From: Lasioglossum baleicum
Lineage: Eukaryota > Arthropoda > Insecta > Hymenoptera > Halictidae
NCBI RefSeq assembly: GCF_051020765.1
Contig: NW_027469102.1
Coordinates: 1,141,782-1,205,781, forward strand
Direction of reading: 5' to 3'
DNA length: 64,000 nt
The notes below the pieces were generated by a model. That model was given only the letters and a program-made list of their open reading frames with translations, did no database searches and was not told the origin of the DNA. The position numbers were made by a program, and so were the translations under genes. Positions 45,501-59,525 of this stretch are shown here, piece after piece; position 1 is the first letter of the stretch; every line of letters begins with the position of its first letter.

Positions 45501-48500
45501 CCTGCGGGATGCATCCTCCCGCACGTGTTTTTACTCGACTGGACTGCGGGATGCATCCTCTCGCACGTGTTTTTGCTCGACTAGCCTGCGGGATGCATAC
45601 TCTCGCACGTGTTTTTGCTCGACTAGCCTGCGGGATGCATCCTCTCGCACGTGTTTTTGCTCGACTAGCCTGCGGGACGCATCCTCTCGCACGTGTTTTT
45701 ACTCGACTAGCCTGCGGGATGCATCCTCTCGCACGTGTTTTTACTCGACTAGCCTGCGGGAAGCATCCTCTTGCACGTGTTTTTACTCGACTAGCCTGCG
45801 GGATGCATCCTCTCGCACGTGTTTTTACTCGACTAGCCTGCGGGAAGCATCCTCTCGCACGTGTTTTTACTCGACTAGCCTGCGGGAAGCATCCTCTCGC
45901 ACGTGTTTTTACTCGACTAGTCTGCGGGATGCATCCTCTCGCACGTGTTTTTGCTCGACTAGCCTGCGGGATGCATCCTCTCGCACGTGTTTTTGCTCGA
46001 CTAGCCTGCGGGATGCATCCTCTCGCACGTGTTTTTGCTCGACTAGCCTGCGGGATGCATCCTCTCGCACGTGTTTTTGCTCGACTAGCCATGCGCATCC
46101 CAAAAAACCTGCGCATGCGCATCCCACAAAACCTCGCACGTGTTTTTACTCGACTAGCCTGCGGGATGCATCCTCTCGCACGTGTTTTTACTCGAGTAGG
46201 CTGCGGGATGCATCCTCTCGCACGTGTTTTTACTCGACTAGCCTGCGGGATGCATCCTCTCGCACGTGTTTTTGCTCGACTAGCCTGCGGGATGCATCCT
46301 CTTTCACGTGTTTTTGCTCGACTAGCCTGCGGGATGCATCCTCCCGCACGTGTTTTTGCTCGACTAGCCTGCGGGATGCATCCTCTCGCACGTGTTTTTG
46401 CTCGACTAGCCATGCGCATCCCAAAAAACCTGCGCATGCGCATCCCACAAAACCTCGCACGTGCTTTTACTCGACTAGCCTGCGGGATGCATCCTCTCGC
46501 ACGTGTTTTTACTCGACTAGCCTGCGGGAAGCATCCTCTTGCACGTGTTTTTACTCGACTAGCCTGCGGGATGCATCCTCTCGCACGTGTTTTTGCTCGA
46601 CTAGCCAGCGGGATGCATCCTCTCGCACGTGTTTTTGCTCGACTAGCCTGCGGGTGCATCCTCTCGCACGTGTTTTTGCTCGACTAGCCATGCGCATCCC
46701 AAAAAACCTGCGCATGCGCATCCCACAAAACCTGCGCATGCGCATCCCACAAAACTTCGCACGTGTTTTTACTCGACTAGCCTGCGGGATGCATCCTCTC
46801 GCACGAGTTTTTACTCGACTAGCCTGCGGGATGCATCCTCTCGCACGTGTTTTTGCTCGACTAGCTGCGGGATGCATCCTCTCGCACGTGTGTTTACTCG
46901 ACTAGCCTGCGGGATGCATCCTCCCGCACGTGTTTTTACTCGACTAGCCTGCGGGATGCATCCTCTCGCACGTGTTTTTGCTCGACTAGCCTGCGGGATG
47001 CATCCTCTCGCACGTGTTTTTGCTCGACTAGCCTGCGGGATGCATCCTCTCGCACGTGTTTTTGCTCGACTAGCCATGCGCATCCCAAAAAACCTGCGCA
47101 TGCGCATCCCACAAAACCTCGCACGTGTTTTTACTCGACTAGCCTGCGGGATGCATCCTCTCGCACGTGTTTTTACTCGAGTAGCCTGCGGGATGCATTC
47201 TCTCGCACGTGTTTTTACTCGACTAGCCTGCGGGATGCATCCTCTCGCACGTGTTTTTGCTCGACTAGCCTGCGGGATGCATCCTCTCGCACGTGTTTTT
47301 ACTCGACTAGCCTGCTGGAAGCATCCTCTCGCACGTGTTTTTACTCGACTAGTCTGTGGGATGCATCCTCTCGCACGTGTTTTTGCTCGACTAGCCTGCG
47401 GGATGCATCCTCTCGCACGTGTTTTTGCTCGACTAGCCATGCGCATCCCAAAAAACCTGCGCATGCGCATCCCACAAAACCTGCGCATGCGCATCCCACA
47501 AAACCTCGCACGTGTTTTTACTCGACTAGCCTGCGGGATGCATCCTCTCGCACGTGTTTTTACTCGACTAGCCTGCGGGATGCATCCTCTCGCACGTGTT
47601 TTTACTCGACTAGCCTGCGGGATGCATCTTCTCGCACGTGTTTATACTCGACCAGCCTGCGGGAAGCATCCTCTCGCACGTGTTTTTACTCGACTAGTCT
47701 GCGGGATGCATCCTCTCGCACGTGTTTTTGCTCGACTAGCCTGCGGGATGCATCCTCTCGCACGTGTTTTTGCTCGACTAGCCTGCGGGATGCATCCTCT
47801 CGCACGTGTATTTGCTCGACTAGCCTGCGGGATGCATCCTCACGCACGTGTTTGTGCTCGACTAGCCTGCGGGATGCATCCTCTCGCACGTGTTTTTACT
47901 TGACTAGCCTGCGGGATGCATCCTCTCGCACGTGTTTTTGCTCGACTAGCCTGCGGGATGCATCCTCTCGCACGTGTTTTTGCTCGACTAGCCTGCGGGA
48001 TGCATCCTCTCGCACGTGTTTTTACTCGACTAGCCTGCGGGATGCATCCTGTCGCACGTGTTTTTACTCGACTAGCCATGGGCATCCCAAAAAACCTGCG
48101 CATGCGCATCCCAAAAAACCTGCGCATGCGCATCCCACAAAACCTCGCACGTGTTTTTACTCGACTAGCCTGCGGGATGCATCCTCTCGCACGTGTTTTT
48201 ACTCGACTAGCCTGCGGGATGCATCCTCTCGCCCGTGTTTTTACTCGACTAGCCTGCGGGATGCATCCTCTCGCACGTGTTTTTACTCGACTAGCCTGCG
48301 GGAAGCATCCTCTTGCACGTGTTTTTACTCGACTAGCCTGCGGGATGCATCCTCTCGCACGTGTTTTTACTCGACTAGCCTGCGGGATGCATCCTCTCGC
48401 ACGTGTTTTTACTCGACTAGCCTGCGGGATGCATCCTCTCGCACGTGTTTTTGCTCGACTAGCCTGCGGGATGCATCCTCTCGCACGTGTTTTTGCTCGA

Positions 48501-48906
48501 CTAGCCTGCGGGATGCATCCTCTCGCACGTGTTTTTGCTCGACTAGCCTGCGGGATGCATCCTCTCGCACGTGTTTTTACTCGACTAGTCTGCGGGATGC
48601 ATCCTCTCGCACGTGTTTTTGCTCGACTAGCCTGCGGGATGCATCCTCTCGCACGTGTTTTTGCTCGACTAGCCTGCGGGATGCATCCTCTCGCACGTGT
48701 ATTTGCTCGACTAGCCTGCGGGATGCATCCTCTCGCACGTGTTTGTGCTCTACTAGCCTGCGGGATGCATCCTCTCGCACGTGTTTTTACTCGACTAGCC
48801 TGCGGGATGCATCCTCTCGCACGTGTTTTTGCTCGACTAGCCTGCGGGATGCATCCTCTCGCACGTGTTTGTGCTCGACTAGCCTGCGGGATGCATCCTC
48901 TCGCAC
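42591..48906. repeat. Composite long HOR (F-B-C-D-E-G-H-B-C-D-E)
   Basis: F (43029), B (43349), C (43735), D (44098), E (44737), G (46090), H with two units (46411), B (46689), C (47075), D (47438), E (48077). After H the array skips T and the following F and joins a second B-C-D-E. From about 46.5 to 50.4 kb it matches 34.0-37.9 kb at an offset of 12,532 bp, becoming 12,533 after the one-base deletion in the earlier copy. E to G is eight monomers longer than usual. CTAGCTGCGGAATGC near 43525 and CTTGCGGG near 43567 recur at 60.46-60.50 and 61.59-61.64 kb. Confidence 0.92.
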
Positions 48907-51900
48907 GTGTTCTACTTGACTAGCCTGCGGGATGCATCCTCTCGCACGTGTATTTGCTCGACTAGCCTGCGGGATGCATCCTCTCGCACGTGTTTGTGCT
49001 CGACTAGCCTGCGGGATGCATCCTCTCGCACGTGTTTTTACTTGACTAGCCTGCGGGATGCATCCTCTTGCACGTGTTATTGCTCGACTAGCCTGCGGGA
49101 TGCATCCTCTCGCACGTGTTTTTGCTCGACTAGCCTGCGGGATGCATCCTCTCGCACGTGTTTTTACTCGACTAGCCTGCGGGATGCATCCTCTCGCACG
49201 TGTTTTTGCTCGACTAGCCTGCGGGATGCATCCTCTCGCACGTGTTTTTGCTCGACTAGCCTGCGGGATGCATCCTCTCGCACGTGTTTTTGCTCGACTA
49301 GCCTGCGGGATGCATCCTCTCGCACGTGTTTTTGCTCGACTAGCCATGCGCGTCCCAAAAAACCTGCGCATGCGCATCCCACAAAACCTCGCACGTGTTT
49401 TTACTCGACTAGCCTGCGGGATGCATCCTCTCGCACGTGTTTTTACTCGACTAGCCTGCGGGATGCATCCTCTCGCACGTGTTTTTACTCGACTAGCCTG
49501 CGGGAAGCATCCTCTTGCACGTGTTTTTACTCGACTAGCCTGCGGGATGCATCCTCTCGCACGTGTTTTTGCTCGACTAGCCAGCGGGATGCATCCTCTC
49601 GCACGTGTTTTTGCTCGACTAGCCTGCGGGTGCATCCTCTCGCACGTGTTTTTGCTCGACTAGCCATGCGCATCCCAAAAAACCTGCGCATGCGCATCCC
49701 ACAAAACCTGCGCATGCGCATCCCACAAAACTTCGCACGTGTTTTTACTCGACTAGCCTGCGGGATGCATCCTCTCGCACGAGTTTTTACTCGACTAGCC
49801 TGCGGGATGCATCCTCTCGCACGTGTTTTTGCTCGACTAGCTGCGGGATGCATCCTCTCGCACGTGTGTTTACTCGACTAGCCTGCGGGATGCATCCTCC
49901 CGCACGTGTTTTTACTCGACTAGCCTGCGGGATGCATCCTCTCGCACGTGTTTTTGCTCGACTAGCCTGCGGGATGCATCCTCTCGCACGTGTTTTTGCT
50001 CGACTAGCCTGCGGGATGCATCCTCTCGCACGTGTTTTTGCTCGACTAGCCATGCGCATCCCAAAAAACCTGCGCATGCGCATCCCACAAAACCTCGCAC
50101 GTGTTTTTACTCGACTAGCCTGCGGGATGCATCCTCTCGCACGTGTTTTTACTCGAGTAGCCTGCGGGATGCATTCTCTCGCACGTGTTTTTACTCGACT
50201 AGCCTGCGGGATGCATCCTCTCGCACGTGTTTTTGCTTGACTAGCCTGCGGGATGCATCCTCTCGCACGTGTTTTTACTCGACTAGCCTGCTGGAAGCAT
50301 CCTCTCGCACGTGTTTTTACTCGACTAGTCTGCGGGATGCATCCTCTCGCACGTGTTTTTGCTCGACTAGCCTGCGGGATGCATCCTCTCGCACGTGTTT
50401 TTGCTCGACTAGCCATGCGCATCCCAAAAAACCTGCGCATGCGCATCCCACAAAACCTGCGCATGCGCATCCCACAAAACCTCGCACGTGTTTTTACTCG
50501 ACTAGCCTGCGGGATGCATCCTCTCGCACGTGTTTTTACTCGACTAGCCTGCGGGATGCATCCTCTCGCACGTGTTTTTACTCGACTAGCCTGCGGGATG
50601 CATCTTCTCGCACGTGTTTATACTCGACCAGCCTGCGGGAAGCATCCTCTCGCACGTGTATTTGCTCGACTAGCCTGCGGGATGCATCCTCACGCACGTG
50701 TTTGTGCTCGACTAGCCTGCGGGATGCATCCTCTCGCACGTGTTTTTACTTGACTAGCCTGCGGGATGCATCCTCTCGCACGTGTTTTTGTTCGACTAGC
50801 CTGCGGGATGCATCCTCTCGCACGTGTTTTTGCTCGACTAGCCTGCGGGATGCATCCTCTCGCACGTGTTTTTACTCGACTAGCCTGCGGGATGCATCCT
50901 GTCGCACGTGTTTTTACTCGACTAGCCATGGGCATCCCAAAAAACCTGCGCATGCGCATCCCAAAAAACCTGCGCATGCGCATCCCACAAAACCTCGCAC
51001 GTGTTTTTACTCGACTAGCCTGCGGGATGCATCCTCTCGCACGTGTTTTTACTCGACTAGCCTGCGGGATGCATCCTCTCGCCCGTGTTTTTACTCGACT
51101 AGCCTGCGGGATGCATCCTCTCGCACGTGTTTTTACTCGACTAGCCTGCGGGAAGCATCCTCTTGCACGTGTTTTTACTCGACTAGCCTGCGGGATGCAT
51201 CCTCTCGCACGTGTTTTTACTCGACTAGCCTGCAGGAAGCATCCTCTCGCACGTGTTTTTACTCGACTAGCCTGCGGGAAGCATCCTCTTGCACGTGTTT
51301 TTGCTCGACTAGCCTGCGGGATGCATCCTCTCGCACGTGTTTTTACTCGACTAGCCTGCGGGATGCATCCTCCCGCACGTGTTTTTACTCGACTGGCCTG
51401 CGGGATGCATCCTCTCGCACGTGTTTTTGCTCGACTAGCCTGCGGGATGCATACTCTCGCACGTGTTTTTGCTCGACTAGCCTGCGGGATGCATCCTCTA
51501 GCACGTGTTTTTGCTCGACTAGCCTGCGGGACGCATCCTCTCGCACGTGTTTTTACTCGACTAGCCTGCGGGATGCATCCTCTCACACGTGTTTTTACTC
51601 GACTAGCCTGCGGGAAGCATCCTCTTGCACGTGTTTTTACTCGACTAGCCTGCGGGATGCATCCTCTCGCACGTGTTTTTACTCGACTAGCCTGCGGGAA
51701 GCATCCTCTCGCACGTGTTTTTACTCGACTAGCCTGCGGGAAGCATCCTCTCGCACGTGTTTTTACTCGACTAGTCTGCGGGATGCATCCTCTCGCACGT
51801 GTTTTTGCTCGACTAGCCTGCGGGATGCATCCTCTCGCACGTGTTTTTGCTCGACTAGCCTGCGGGATGCATCCTCTCGCACGTGTTTTTGCTCGACTAG

Positions 51901-53720
51901 CCTGCGGGATGCATCCTCTCGCACGTGTTTTTGCTCGACTAGCCATGCGCATCCCAAAAAACCTGCGCATGCGCATCCCACAAAACCTCGCACGTGTTTT
52001 TACTCGACTAGCCTGCGGGATGCATCCTCTCGCACGTGTTTTTACTCGAGTAGGCTGCGGGATGCATCCTCTCGCACGTGTTTTTACTCGACTAGCCTGC
52101 GGGATGCATCCTCTCGCACGTGTTTTTGCTCGACTAGCCTGCGGGATGCATCCTCTCGCACGTGTTTTTGCTCGACTAGCCTGCGGGATGCATCCTCCCG
52201 CACGTGTTTTTGCTCGACTAGCCTGCGGGATGCATCCTCTCGCACGTGTTTTTGCTCGACCAGCCATGCGCATCCCAAAAAACCTGCGCATGCGCATCCC
52301 AAAAAACCTGCGCATGCGCATCCCACAAAACCTCGCACGTGCTTTTACTCGACTAGCCTGCGGGATGCATCCTCTCGCACGTGTTTTTACTCGACTAGCC
52401 TGCGGGATGCATCCTCTCGCACGTGTTTTTACTCGACTAGCCTGCGGGATGCATCCTCTCGCACGTGTTTTTACTCGACTAGCCTGCGGGACGCATCCTC
52501 TCGCACGTGTTTTTACTCGACTAGTCTGCGGGATGCATCCTCTCGCACGTGTTTTTGCTCGACTAGCCTGCGGGATGCATCCTCTCGCACGTGTTTTTGC
52601 TCGACTAGCCTGCGGGATGCATCCTCTCGCACGTGTTTTTGCTGGACTAGCCTGCGGGATGCATCCTCTCGCACGTGTTTTTGCTCGACTAGCCTGCGGG
52701 ATGCATCCTCTCGCACGTGTTTTTACTCGACTAGCCATGCGCATCCCAAAAAACCTGCGCATGCGCATCCCACAAAACCTGCGCATGCGCATCCCACAAA
52801 ACTTCGCACGTGTTTTTTCTCGACTAGCCTGCGGGATGCATCCTCTCGCACGTGTTTTTGCTCGACTAGCCTGCGGGATGCATCCTCTCGCACGTGTTTT
52901 TACTCGACTAGCCTGCGGGATGCATCCTCTCGCACGTGTTTTTGCTCGACTAGCCTGCGGGATGCATCCTCTCGCACGTGTTTTTACTCGACTAGCCTGC
53001 GGGATTCATCCTCTCGCACGTGCTTTTACTCGACTAGCCTGCGGGATGCATCCTCTCGCACGTGTTTTTGCTCGACTAGCCTGCAGGATTCATCCTCTCG
53101 CACGTGTTTTTACTCGACTAGCCTGCGGGATGAATCCTCTCGCACGTGTTTTTGCTCGACTAGCCTGCGGGATGCATCCTCTCGCACGTGTTTTTGCTCG
53201 ACTAGCCTGCGGGATGCATCCTCTCGCACGTGTTTTTGCTCGACTAGCCTGCGGGATGCATCCTCTCGCACGTGTTTTTGCTCGACTAGCCTGCGGGACG
53301 CATCCTCTCGCACGTGTTTTTACTCGACTAGCCTGCGGGATGCATCCTCTCGCACGTGTTTTTACTCGACTAGCCTGCGGGAAGAATCCTCTTGCACGTG
53401 TTTTTACTCGACTAGCCTGCGGGATGCATCCTCTCGCACGTGTTTTTACTCGACTAGCCTGCGGGAAGCATCCTCTCGCACGTGTTTTTACTCGACTAGT
53501 CTGCGGGAAGCATCCTCTCGCACGTGTTTTTACTCGACTAGTCTGCGGGATGCATCCTCTCGCACGTGTTTTTGCTCGACTAGCCTGCGGGATGCATCCT
53601 CTCGCACGTGTTTTTGCTCGACTAGCCTGCGGGATGCATCCTCTCGCACGTGTTTTTGCTCGACTAGCCTGCGGGATGCATCCTCTCGCACGTGTTTTTG
53701 CTCGACTAGCCTGCGGGATG
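48907..53720. repeat. Long HOR (F-B-C-D-E-G-H-T), copy without the I arm
   Basis: F (49345), B (49665), C (50051), D (50414), E (50927), G (51944), H with three units (52265), T (52736). The 49.8-53.7 kb part is repeated at 54.4-58.3 kb at an offset of 4,576 bp, falling to 4,552 bp after H (one 24-bp unit). A private g-type monomer with TTTTTGCTTGAC at about 50233 is shared with about 54809. After 53.7 kb the sequence passes straight into the four g-type monomers that lead to F, skipping the I arm and Y. Confidence 0.93.
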
Positions 53721-56700
53721 CATCCTCTCGCACGTGTTTTTACTCGACTAGCCTGCGGGATGCATCCTCTCGCACGTGTTTTTGCTCGACTAGCCTGCGG
53801 GATGCATCCTCTCGCACGTGTTTTTGCTCGACTAGCCTGCGGGATGCATCCTCTCGCACGTGTTTTTGCTCGACTAGCCTGCGGGATGCATCCTCTCGCA
53901 CGTGTTTTTGCTCGACTAGCCATGCGCGTCCCAAAAAACCTGCGCATGCGCATCCCACAAAACCTCGCACGTGTTTTTACTCGACTAGCCTGCGGGATGC
54001 ATCCTCTCGCACGTGTTTTTACTCGACTAGCCTGCGGGATGCATCCTCTCGCACGTGTTTTTACTCGACTAGCCTGCGGGAAGCATCCTCTTGCACGTGT
54101 TTTTACTCGACTAGCCTGCGGGATGCATCCTCTCGCACGTGTTTTTGCTCGACTAGCCAGCGGGATGCATCCTCTCGCACGTGTTTTTGCTCGACTAGCC
54201 TGCGGGTGCATCCTCTCGCACGTGTTTTTGCTCGACTAGCCATGCGCATCCCAAAAAACCTGCGCATGCGCATCCCACAAAACCTGCGCATGCGCATCCC
54301 ACAAAACTTCGCACGTGTTTTTACTCGACTAGCCTGCGGGATGCATCCTCTCGCACGAGTTTTTACTCGACTAGCCTGCGGGATGCATCCTCTCGCACGT
54401 GTTTTTGCTCGACTAGCTGCGGGATGCATCCTCTCGCACGTGTGTTTACTCGACTAGCCTGCGGGATGCATCCTCCCGCACGTGTTTTTACTCGACTAGC
54501 CTGCGGGATGCATCCTCTCGCACGTGTTTTTGCTCGACTAGCCTGCGGGATGCATCCTCTCGCACGTGTTTTTGCTCGACTAGCCTGCGGGATGCATCCT
54601 CTCGCACGTGTTTTTGCTCGACTAGCCATGCGCATCCCAAAAAACCTGCGCATGCGCATCCCACAAAACCTCGCACGTGTTTTTACTCGACTAGCCTGCG
54701 GGATGCATCCTCTCGCACGTGTTTTTACTCGAGTAGCCTGCGGGATGCATTCTCTCGCACGTGTTTTTACTCGACTAGCCTGCGGGATGCATCCTCTCGC
54801 ACGTGTTTTTGCTTGACTAGCCTGCGGGATGCATCCTCTCGCACGTGTTTTTACTCGACTAGCCTGCTGGAAGCATCCTCTCGCACGTGTTTTTACTCGA
54901 CTAGTCTGCGGGATGCATCCTCTCGCACGTGTTTTTGCTCGACTAGCCTGCGGGATGCATCCTCTCGCACGTGTTTTTGCTCGACTAGCCATGCGCATCC
55001 CAAAAAACCTGCGCATGCGCATCCCACAAAACCTGCGCATGCGCATCCCACAAAACCTCGCACGTGTTTTTACTCGACTAGCCTGCGGGATGCATCCTCT
55101 CGCACGTGTTTTTACTCGACTAGCCTGCGGGATGCATCCTCTCGCACGTGTTTTTACTCGACTAGCCTGCGGGATGCATCTTCTCGCACGTGTTTATACT
55201 CGACCAGCCTGCGGGAAGCATCCTCTCGCACGTGTATTTGCTCGACTAGCCTGCGGGATGCATCCTCACGCACGTGTTTGTGCTCGACTAGCCTGCGGGA
55301 TGCATCCTCTCGCACGTGTTTTTACTTGACTAGCCTGCGGGATGCATCCTCTCGCACGTGTTTTTGTTCGACTAGCCTGCGGGATGCATCCTCTCGCACG
55401 TGTTTTTGCTCGACTAGCCTGCGGGATGCATCCTCTCGCACGTGTTTTTACTCGACTAGCCTGCGGGATGCATCCTGTCGCACGTGTTTTTACTCGACTA
55501 GCCATGGGCATCCCAAAAAACCTGCGCATGCGCATCCCAAAAAACCTGCGCATGCGCATCCCACAAAACCTCGCACGTGTTTTTACTCGACTAGCCTGCG
55601 GGATGCATCCTCTCGCACGTGTTTTTACTCGACTAGCCTGCGGGATGCATCCTCTCGCCCGTGTTTTTACTCGACTAGCCTGCGGGATGCATCCTCTCGC
55701 ACGTGTTTTTACTCGACTAGCCTGCGGGAAGCATCCTCTTGCACGTGTTTTTACTCGACTAGCCTGCGGGATGCATCCTCTCGCACGTGTTTTTACTCGA
55801 CTAGCCTGCAGGAAGCATCCTCTCGCACGTGTTTTTACTCGACTAGCCTGCGGGAAGCATCCTCTTGCACGTGTTTTTGCTCGACTAGCCTGCGGGATGC
55901 ATCCTCTCGCACGTGTTTTTACTCGACTAGCCTGCGGGATGCATCCTCCCGCACGTGTTTTTACTCGACTGGCCTGCGGGATGCATCCTCTCGCACGTGT
56001 TTTTGCTCGACTAGCCTGCGGGATGCATACTCTCGCACGTGTTTTTGCTCGACTAGCCTGCGGGATGCATCCTCTAGCACGTGTTTTTGCTCGACTAGCC
56101 TGCGGGACGCATCCTCTCGCACGTGTTTTTACTCGACTAGCCTGCGGGATGCATCCTCTCACACGTGTTTTTACTCGACTAGCCTGCGGGAAGCATCCTC
56201 TTGCACGTGTTTTTACTCGACTAGCCTGCGGGATGCATCCTCTCGCACGTGTTTTTACTCGACTAGCCTGCGGGAAGCATCCTCTCGCACGTGTTTTTAC
56301 TCGACTAGCCTGCGGGAAGCATCCTCTCGCACGTGTTTTTACTCGACTAGTCTGCGGGATGCATCCTCTCGCACGTGTTTTTGCTCGACTAGCCTGCGGG
56401 ATGCATCCTCTCGCACGTGTTTTTGCTCGACTAGCCTGCGGGATGCATCCTCTCGCACGTGTTTTTGCTCGACTAGCCTGCGGGATGCATCCTCTCGCAC
56501 GTGTTTTTGCTCGACTAGCCATGCGCATCCCAAAAAACCTGCGCATGCGCATCCCACAAAACCTCGCACGTGTTTTTACTCGACTAGCCTGCGGGATGCA
56601 TCCTCTCGCACGTGTTTTTACTCGAGTAGGCTGCGGGATGCATCCTCTCGCACGTGTTTTTACTCGACTAGCCTGCGGGATGCATCCTCTCGCACGTGTT

Positions 56701-59525
56701 TTTGCTCGACTAGCCTGCGGGATGCATCCTCTCGCACGTGTTTTTGCTCGACTAGCCTGCGGGATGCATCCTCCCGCACGTGTTTTTGCTCGACTAGCCT
56801 GCGGGATGCATCCTCTCGCACGTGTTTTTGCTCGACCAGCCATGCGCATCCCAAAAAACCTGCGCATGCGCATCCCACAAAACCTCGCACGTGCTTTTAC
56901 TCGACTAGCCTGCGGGATGCATCCTCTCGCACGTGTTTTTACTCGACTAGCCTGCGGGATGCATCCTCTCGCACGTGTTTTTACTCGACTAGCCTGCGGG
57001 ATGCATCCTCTCGCACGTGTTTTTACTCGACTAGCCTGCGGGACGCATCCTCTCGCACGTGTTTTTACTCGACTAGTCTGCGGGATGCATCCTCTCGCAC
57101 GTGTTTTTGCTCGACTAGCCTGCGGGATGCATCCTCTCGCACGTGTTTTTGCTCGACTAGCCTGCGGGATGCATCCTCTCGCACGTGTTTTTGCTGGACT
57201 AGCCTGCGGGATGCATCCTCTCGCACGTGTTTTTGCTCGACTAGCCTGCGGGATGCATCCTCTCGCACGTGTTTTTACTCGACTAGCCATGCGCATCCCA
57301 AAAAACCTGCGCATGCGCATCCCACAAAACCTGCGCATGCGCATCCCACAAAACTTCGCACGTGTTTTTTCTCGACTAGCCTGCGGGATGCATCCTCTCG
57401 CACGTGTTTTTGCTCGACTAGCCTGCGGGATGCATCCTCTCGCACGTGTTTTTACTCGACTAGCCTGCGGGATGCATCCTCTCGCACGTGTTTTTGCTCG
57501 ACTAGCCTGCGGGATGCATCCTCTCGCACGTGTTTTTACTCGACTAGCCTGCGGGATTCATCCTCTCGCACGTGCTTTTACTCGACTAGCCTGCGGGATG
57601 CATCCTCTCGCACGTGTTTTTGCTCGACTAGCCTGCAGGATTCATCCTCTCGCACGTGTTTTTACTCGACTAGCCTGCGGGATGAATCCTCTCGCACGTG
57701 TTTTTGCTCGACTAGCCTGCGGGATGCATCCTCTCGCACGTGTTTTTGCTCGACTAGCCTGCGGGATGCATCCTCTCGCACGTGTTTTTGCTCGACTAGC
57801 CTGCGGGATGCATCCTCTCGCACGTGTTTTTGCTCGACTAGCCTGCGGGACGCATCCTCTCGCACGTGTTTTTACTCGACTAGCCTGCGGGATGCATCCT
57901 CTCGCACGTGTTTTTACTCGACTAGCCTGCGGGAAGAATCCTCTTGCACGTGTTTTTACTCGACTAGCCTGCGGGATGCATCCTCTCGCACGTGTTTTTA
58001 CTCGACTAGCCTGCGGGAAGCATCCTCTCGCACGTGTTTTTACTCGACTAGTCTGCGGGAAGCATCCTCTCGCACGTGTTTTTACTCGACTAGTCTGCGG
58101 GATGCATCCTCTCGCACGTGTTTTTGCTCGACTAGCCTGCGGGATGCATCCTCTCGCACGTGTTTTTGCTCGACTAGCCTGCGGGATGCATCCTCTCGCA
58201 CGTGTTTTTGCTCGACTAGCCTGCGGGATGCATCCTCTCGCACGTGTTTTTGCTCGACTAGCCATGCGCATCCCAAAAAACCTGCGCATGCGCATCCCTT
58301 CAAAACCTCGCACGTGTTTTTACTCGACTAGCCTGCGGGATGCACCCTCTCGCACGTGTTTTTACTCGAGTAGCCTGCGGGATGCATCCTCTCGCACGTG
58401 TTTTTACTCGACTAGCCTGCGGGATGCATCCTCTCGCACGTGTTTTTGCTCGACTAGCCTGCGGGATGCATCCTCTCGCACGTGTTTTTGCTCGACTAGC
58501 CTGCGGGATGCATCCTCTCGCACGTGTTTGTGCTCGACTAGCCTGCGGGATGCATCCTCTCGCACGTGTTCTACTTGACTAGCCTGCGGGATGCATCCTC
58601 TCGCACGTGTATTTGCTCGACTAGCCTGCGGGATGCATCCTCTCGCACGTGTTTTTGCTCGACTAGCCATGCGCATCCCAAAAAACCTGCGCATGCGCAT
58701 CCCACAAAACCTGCGCATGCGCATCCCACAAAACCTCGCACGTGTTTTTACTCGACTAGCCTGCGGGATGCATCCTCTCGCACGTGTTTTTGCTCGACTA
58801 GCCTGCGGGACGCATCCTCTCGCACGTGTTTTTACTCGACTAGCCTGCGGGATGCATCCTCTCGCACGTGTTTTTACTCGACTAGCCTGCGGGAAGAATC
58901 CTCTTGCACGTGTTTTTACTCGACTAGCCTGCGGGATGCATCCTCTCGCACGTGTTTTTACTCGACTAGCCTGCGGGAAGCATCCTCTCGCACGTGTTTT
59001 TACTCGACTAGTCTGCGGGAAGCATCCTCTCGCACGTGTTTTTACTCGACTAGTCTGCGGGATGCATCCTCTCGCACGTGTTTTTGATCGACTAGCCTGC
59101 GGGATGCATCCTCTCGCACTTGTTTTTGCTCGACTAGCCTGCGGGATGCATCCTCTCGCACGTGTTTTTGCTCGACTAGCCTGCGGGATGCATACTCTCG
59201 CACGTGTTTTTGCTCGACTAGCCATGCGCATCCCAAAAAACCTGCGCATGCGCATCCCTTCAAAACCTCGCACGTGTTTTTACTCGACTAGCCTGCGGGA
59301 TGCACCCTCTCGCACGTGTTTTTACTCGAGTAGCCTGCGGGATGCATCCTCTCGCACGTGTTTTTACTCGACTAGCCTGCGGGATGCATCCTCTCGCACG
59401 TGTTTTTGCTCGACTAGCCTGCGGGATGCATCCTCTCGCACGTGTTTTTGCTCGACTAGCCTGCGGGATGCATCCTCTCGCACGTGTTTGTGCTCGACTA
59501 GCCTGCGGGATGCATCCTCTCGCAC
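53721..59525. repeat. Long HOR (F-B-C-D-E-G-H-T-I-D-I), copy 2
   Basis: F (53921), B (54241), C (54627), D (54990), E (55503), G (56520), H with two units (56841), T (57288), I (58263), D-like (58668), I (59223). Relative to 36.4-42.6 kb the offset is 17,109 bp up to D, 16,983 after it (three monomers fewer), and 16,935 after H (two 24-bp units fewer). The 960-bp internal duplication is present in both, so it predates their separation. Variants GTGTTTTTGATCG and CGCACTTG are shared at 42.15-42.19 and 59.09-59.12 kb. Confidence 0.94.

Noticed and set aside
50237..54457. Open frame of 1,406 codons on the + strand, and many others of 200-1,170 codons on both strands
   Set aside because: They translate only the 14-residue period in different frames, overlap each other on both strands, lack any start context or domain, and end or shift at fixed one-base deletions (Y marker, CTAGCTGCGGG, GCGGGTGCATCC). 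A 42-bp period without stops explains them fully.
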